Shown in pieces: positions 5,285 through 5,825 of a DNA stretch of 5,825 nucleotides. Every line of letters begins with the position of its first letter. Positions within the stretch are counted from its first letter, which is position 1. The DNA is from Dehalococcoidia bacterium. GTDB taxonomy: Bacteria > Chloroflexota > Dehalococcoidia > GIF9 > AB-539-J10. The DNA is taken from positions 1 to 5,825 of the forward strand of contig JAUWGN010000076.1 of assembly GCA_030606385.1 (NCBI GenBank), in the 5' to 3' direction. A program made the translations under genes and the position numbers. The notes beneath the pieces were generated by a model. It was not told where the DNA came from, searched no databases, and worked only from the letters and a program-made list of their open reading frames with translations.

Positions 5285-5825
5285 TTGGCTAGCCCTTATC
5301 CACAAAGTCTTATTCCTGAGCCTTATCAACGGATGGTGCGTAGCGAGCTACGAAAGATACCGGCTTGGAAGCTCCAAGAAGTCTATGGGAAATTAAAAGC
5401 TGGGGAGTCAACAGGCATAGAGCTGGTGGAGCGGAATAGAGCCTATGCCATCAGCGCCGTAGAAGAGATTTTATGGGAGAGGGGCAAGCTCCCCAAAAGT
5501 AGCCATAGCTCAGGTGTAGCCTTGACAACCAGAGATGAATGGGCCCGAGCTTATGAGCATATTGTACCTCTCATTGGGGTAGGACTCGCCACTGTTTCCA
5601 TTGTTATGGGTTTTATGACCCTCTCCCGCCCAGTAGGACAGAGGATATATTATCAAGATGGAGAATACTTGATTTCAGTTAGGTTTCCTGGACAATGGTA
5701 TGACCTGAGGGAGTTCATCACGCCTCTGGATGCTGAAGTCCAAAGAGTTTTATTTGAAACAGGCCATAACTTGGAACGGTGCCTGGATTTCGTTTGTAGA
5801 AATACACGATACCAGTCTGACATTA
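5285..5825 (+). CDS. Membrane-anchored protein with possible transglutaminase-like domain start, truncated by window edge
   Basis: The frame is open for 180 codons to the window end. The start is TTG 5285, set by AAGGAGGA four bases upstream (5273-5280); the first in-frame ATG (5333, residue 17) has no ribosome binding site. Residues 14-70 are helical and charged (KIPAWKLQEVYGKL, ELVERNRAYAISAVEEIL). Residues 93-113 are one membrane segment (LIGVGLATVSIVMGFMTL). After it comes a beta-like stretch (IYYQDGEYLISVRF), WYDLREFITPLD (138-149), and a helix LERCLDFVCRNTRYQSD (163-179). The pattern of a helix ending in V-x-x-N-x-x-Y-x-x-D resembles the N-terminal part of transglutaminase-like cysteine peptidases, whose catalytic Cys-His-Asp would lie beyond the window. 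That family call is tentative; the gene itself is secure. Confidence 0.82.
   Translation, partial: MASPYPQSLIPEPYQRMVRSELRKIPAWKLQEVYGKLKAGESTGIELVERNRAYAISAVEEILWERGKLPKSSHSSGVALTTRDEWARAYEHIVPLIGVGLATVSIVMGFMTLSRPVGQRIYYQDGEYLISVRFPGQWYDLREFITPLDAEVQRVLFETGHNLERCLDFVCRNTRYQSDI

Noticed and set aside
1..5825. CRISPR array, tRNA, rRNA, transposase or integrase
   Set aside because: I saw no regularly spaced direct repeats, no cloverleaf with a TTCGA-type arm, and no DDE or tyrosine-recombinase motifs in any real gene of the window.

Overview
The window looks like part of an accessory or virus-like region of an uncultivated prokaryote, more likely a bacterium than an archaeon. Bacterial -35/-10 promoters with 16-17 base spacers can be read at both ends of the central intergenic region. 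Most genes have a strong GGAGG-type ribosome binding site. No ribosomal, metabolic or other housekeeping gene is present, so the taxon cannot be fixed from the sequence; a Chloroflexota-like or provirus origin is only a guess.

Left arm (1-1476, minus strand): one open frame of 492 codons runs off the left edge. Its first 77 residues are a small unknown protein. From Cys78 onward it reads as a large intein with splicing blocks A and B, an embedded four-cysteine zinc-knuckle-like insert, two LAGLIDADG endonuclease motifs with both acidic residues kept, and the beginning of C-terminal block F where the window stops. The intein enters beside a Cys-x-x-Cys sequence of the host protein and is visibly more AT-rich than the extein. 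The gene appears to be leaderless: a good -10 box ends seven bases before its ATG and there is no Shine-Dalgarno sequence.

Centre (1477-1709): a divergent regulatory region. It holds the leftward promoter, an inverted repeat, one or two rightward promoters, and a leader in which a terminator-like hairpin competes with an alternative pairing, possibly an attenuator.

First rightward operon (1710-3361): a 438-residue winged-helix/zinc-ribbon protein whose stop overlaps the start of a 112-residue helical protein (ATGA). A clear intrinsic terminator follows (3389-3426).

Second rightward operon (3441 to beyond 5825): four closely spaced genes. They encode a 104-residue beta-rich protein, a 143-residue protein, a 350-residue membrane protein whose N-terminal 125 residues are a paralogue of the 143-residue protein, and the first 180 residues of a protein with one membrane segment and what may be the beginning of a transglutaminase-like domain. 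None of the soluble proteins has a signal peptide. Together they could form a membrane-associated or virion-like structure; this is inference. The gene set does not match a system I can name.
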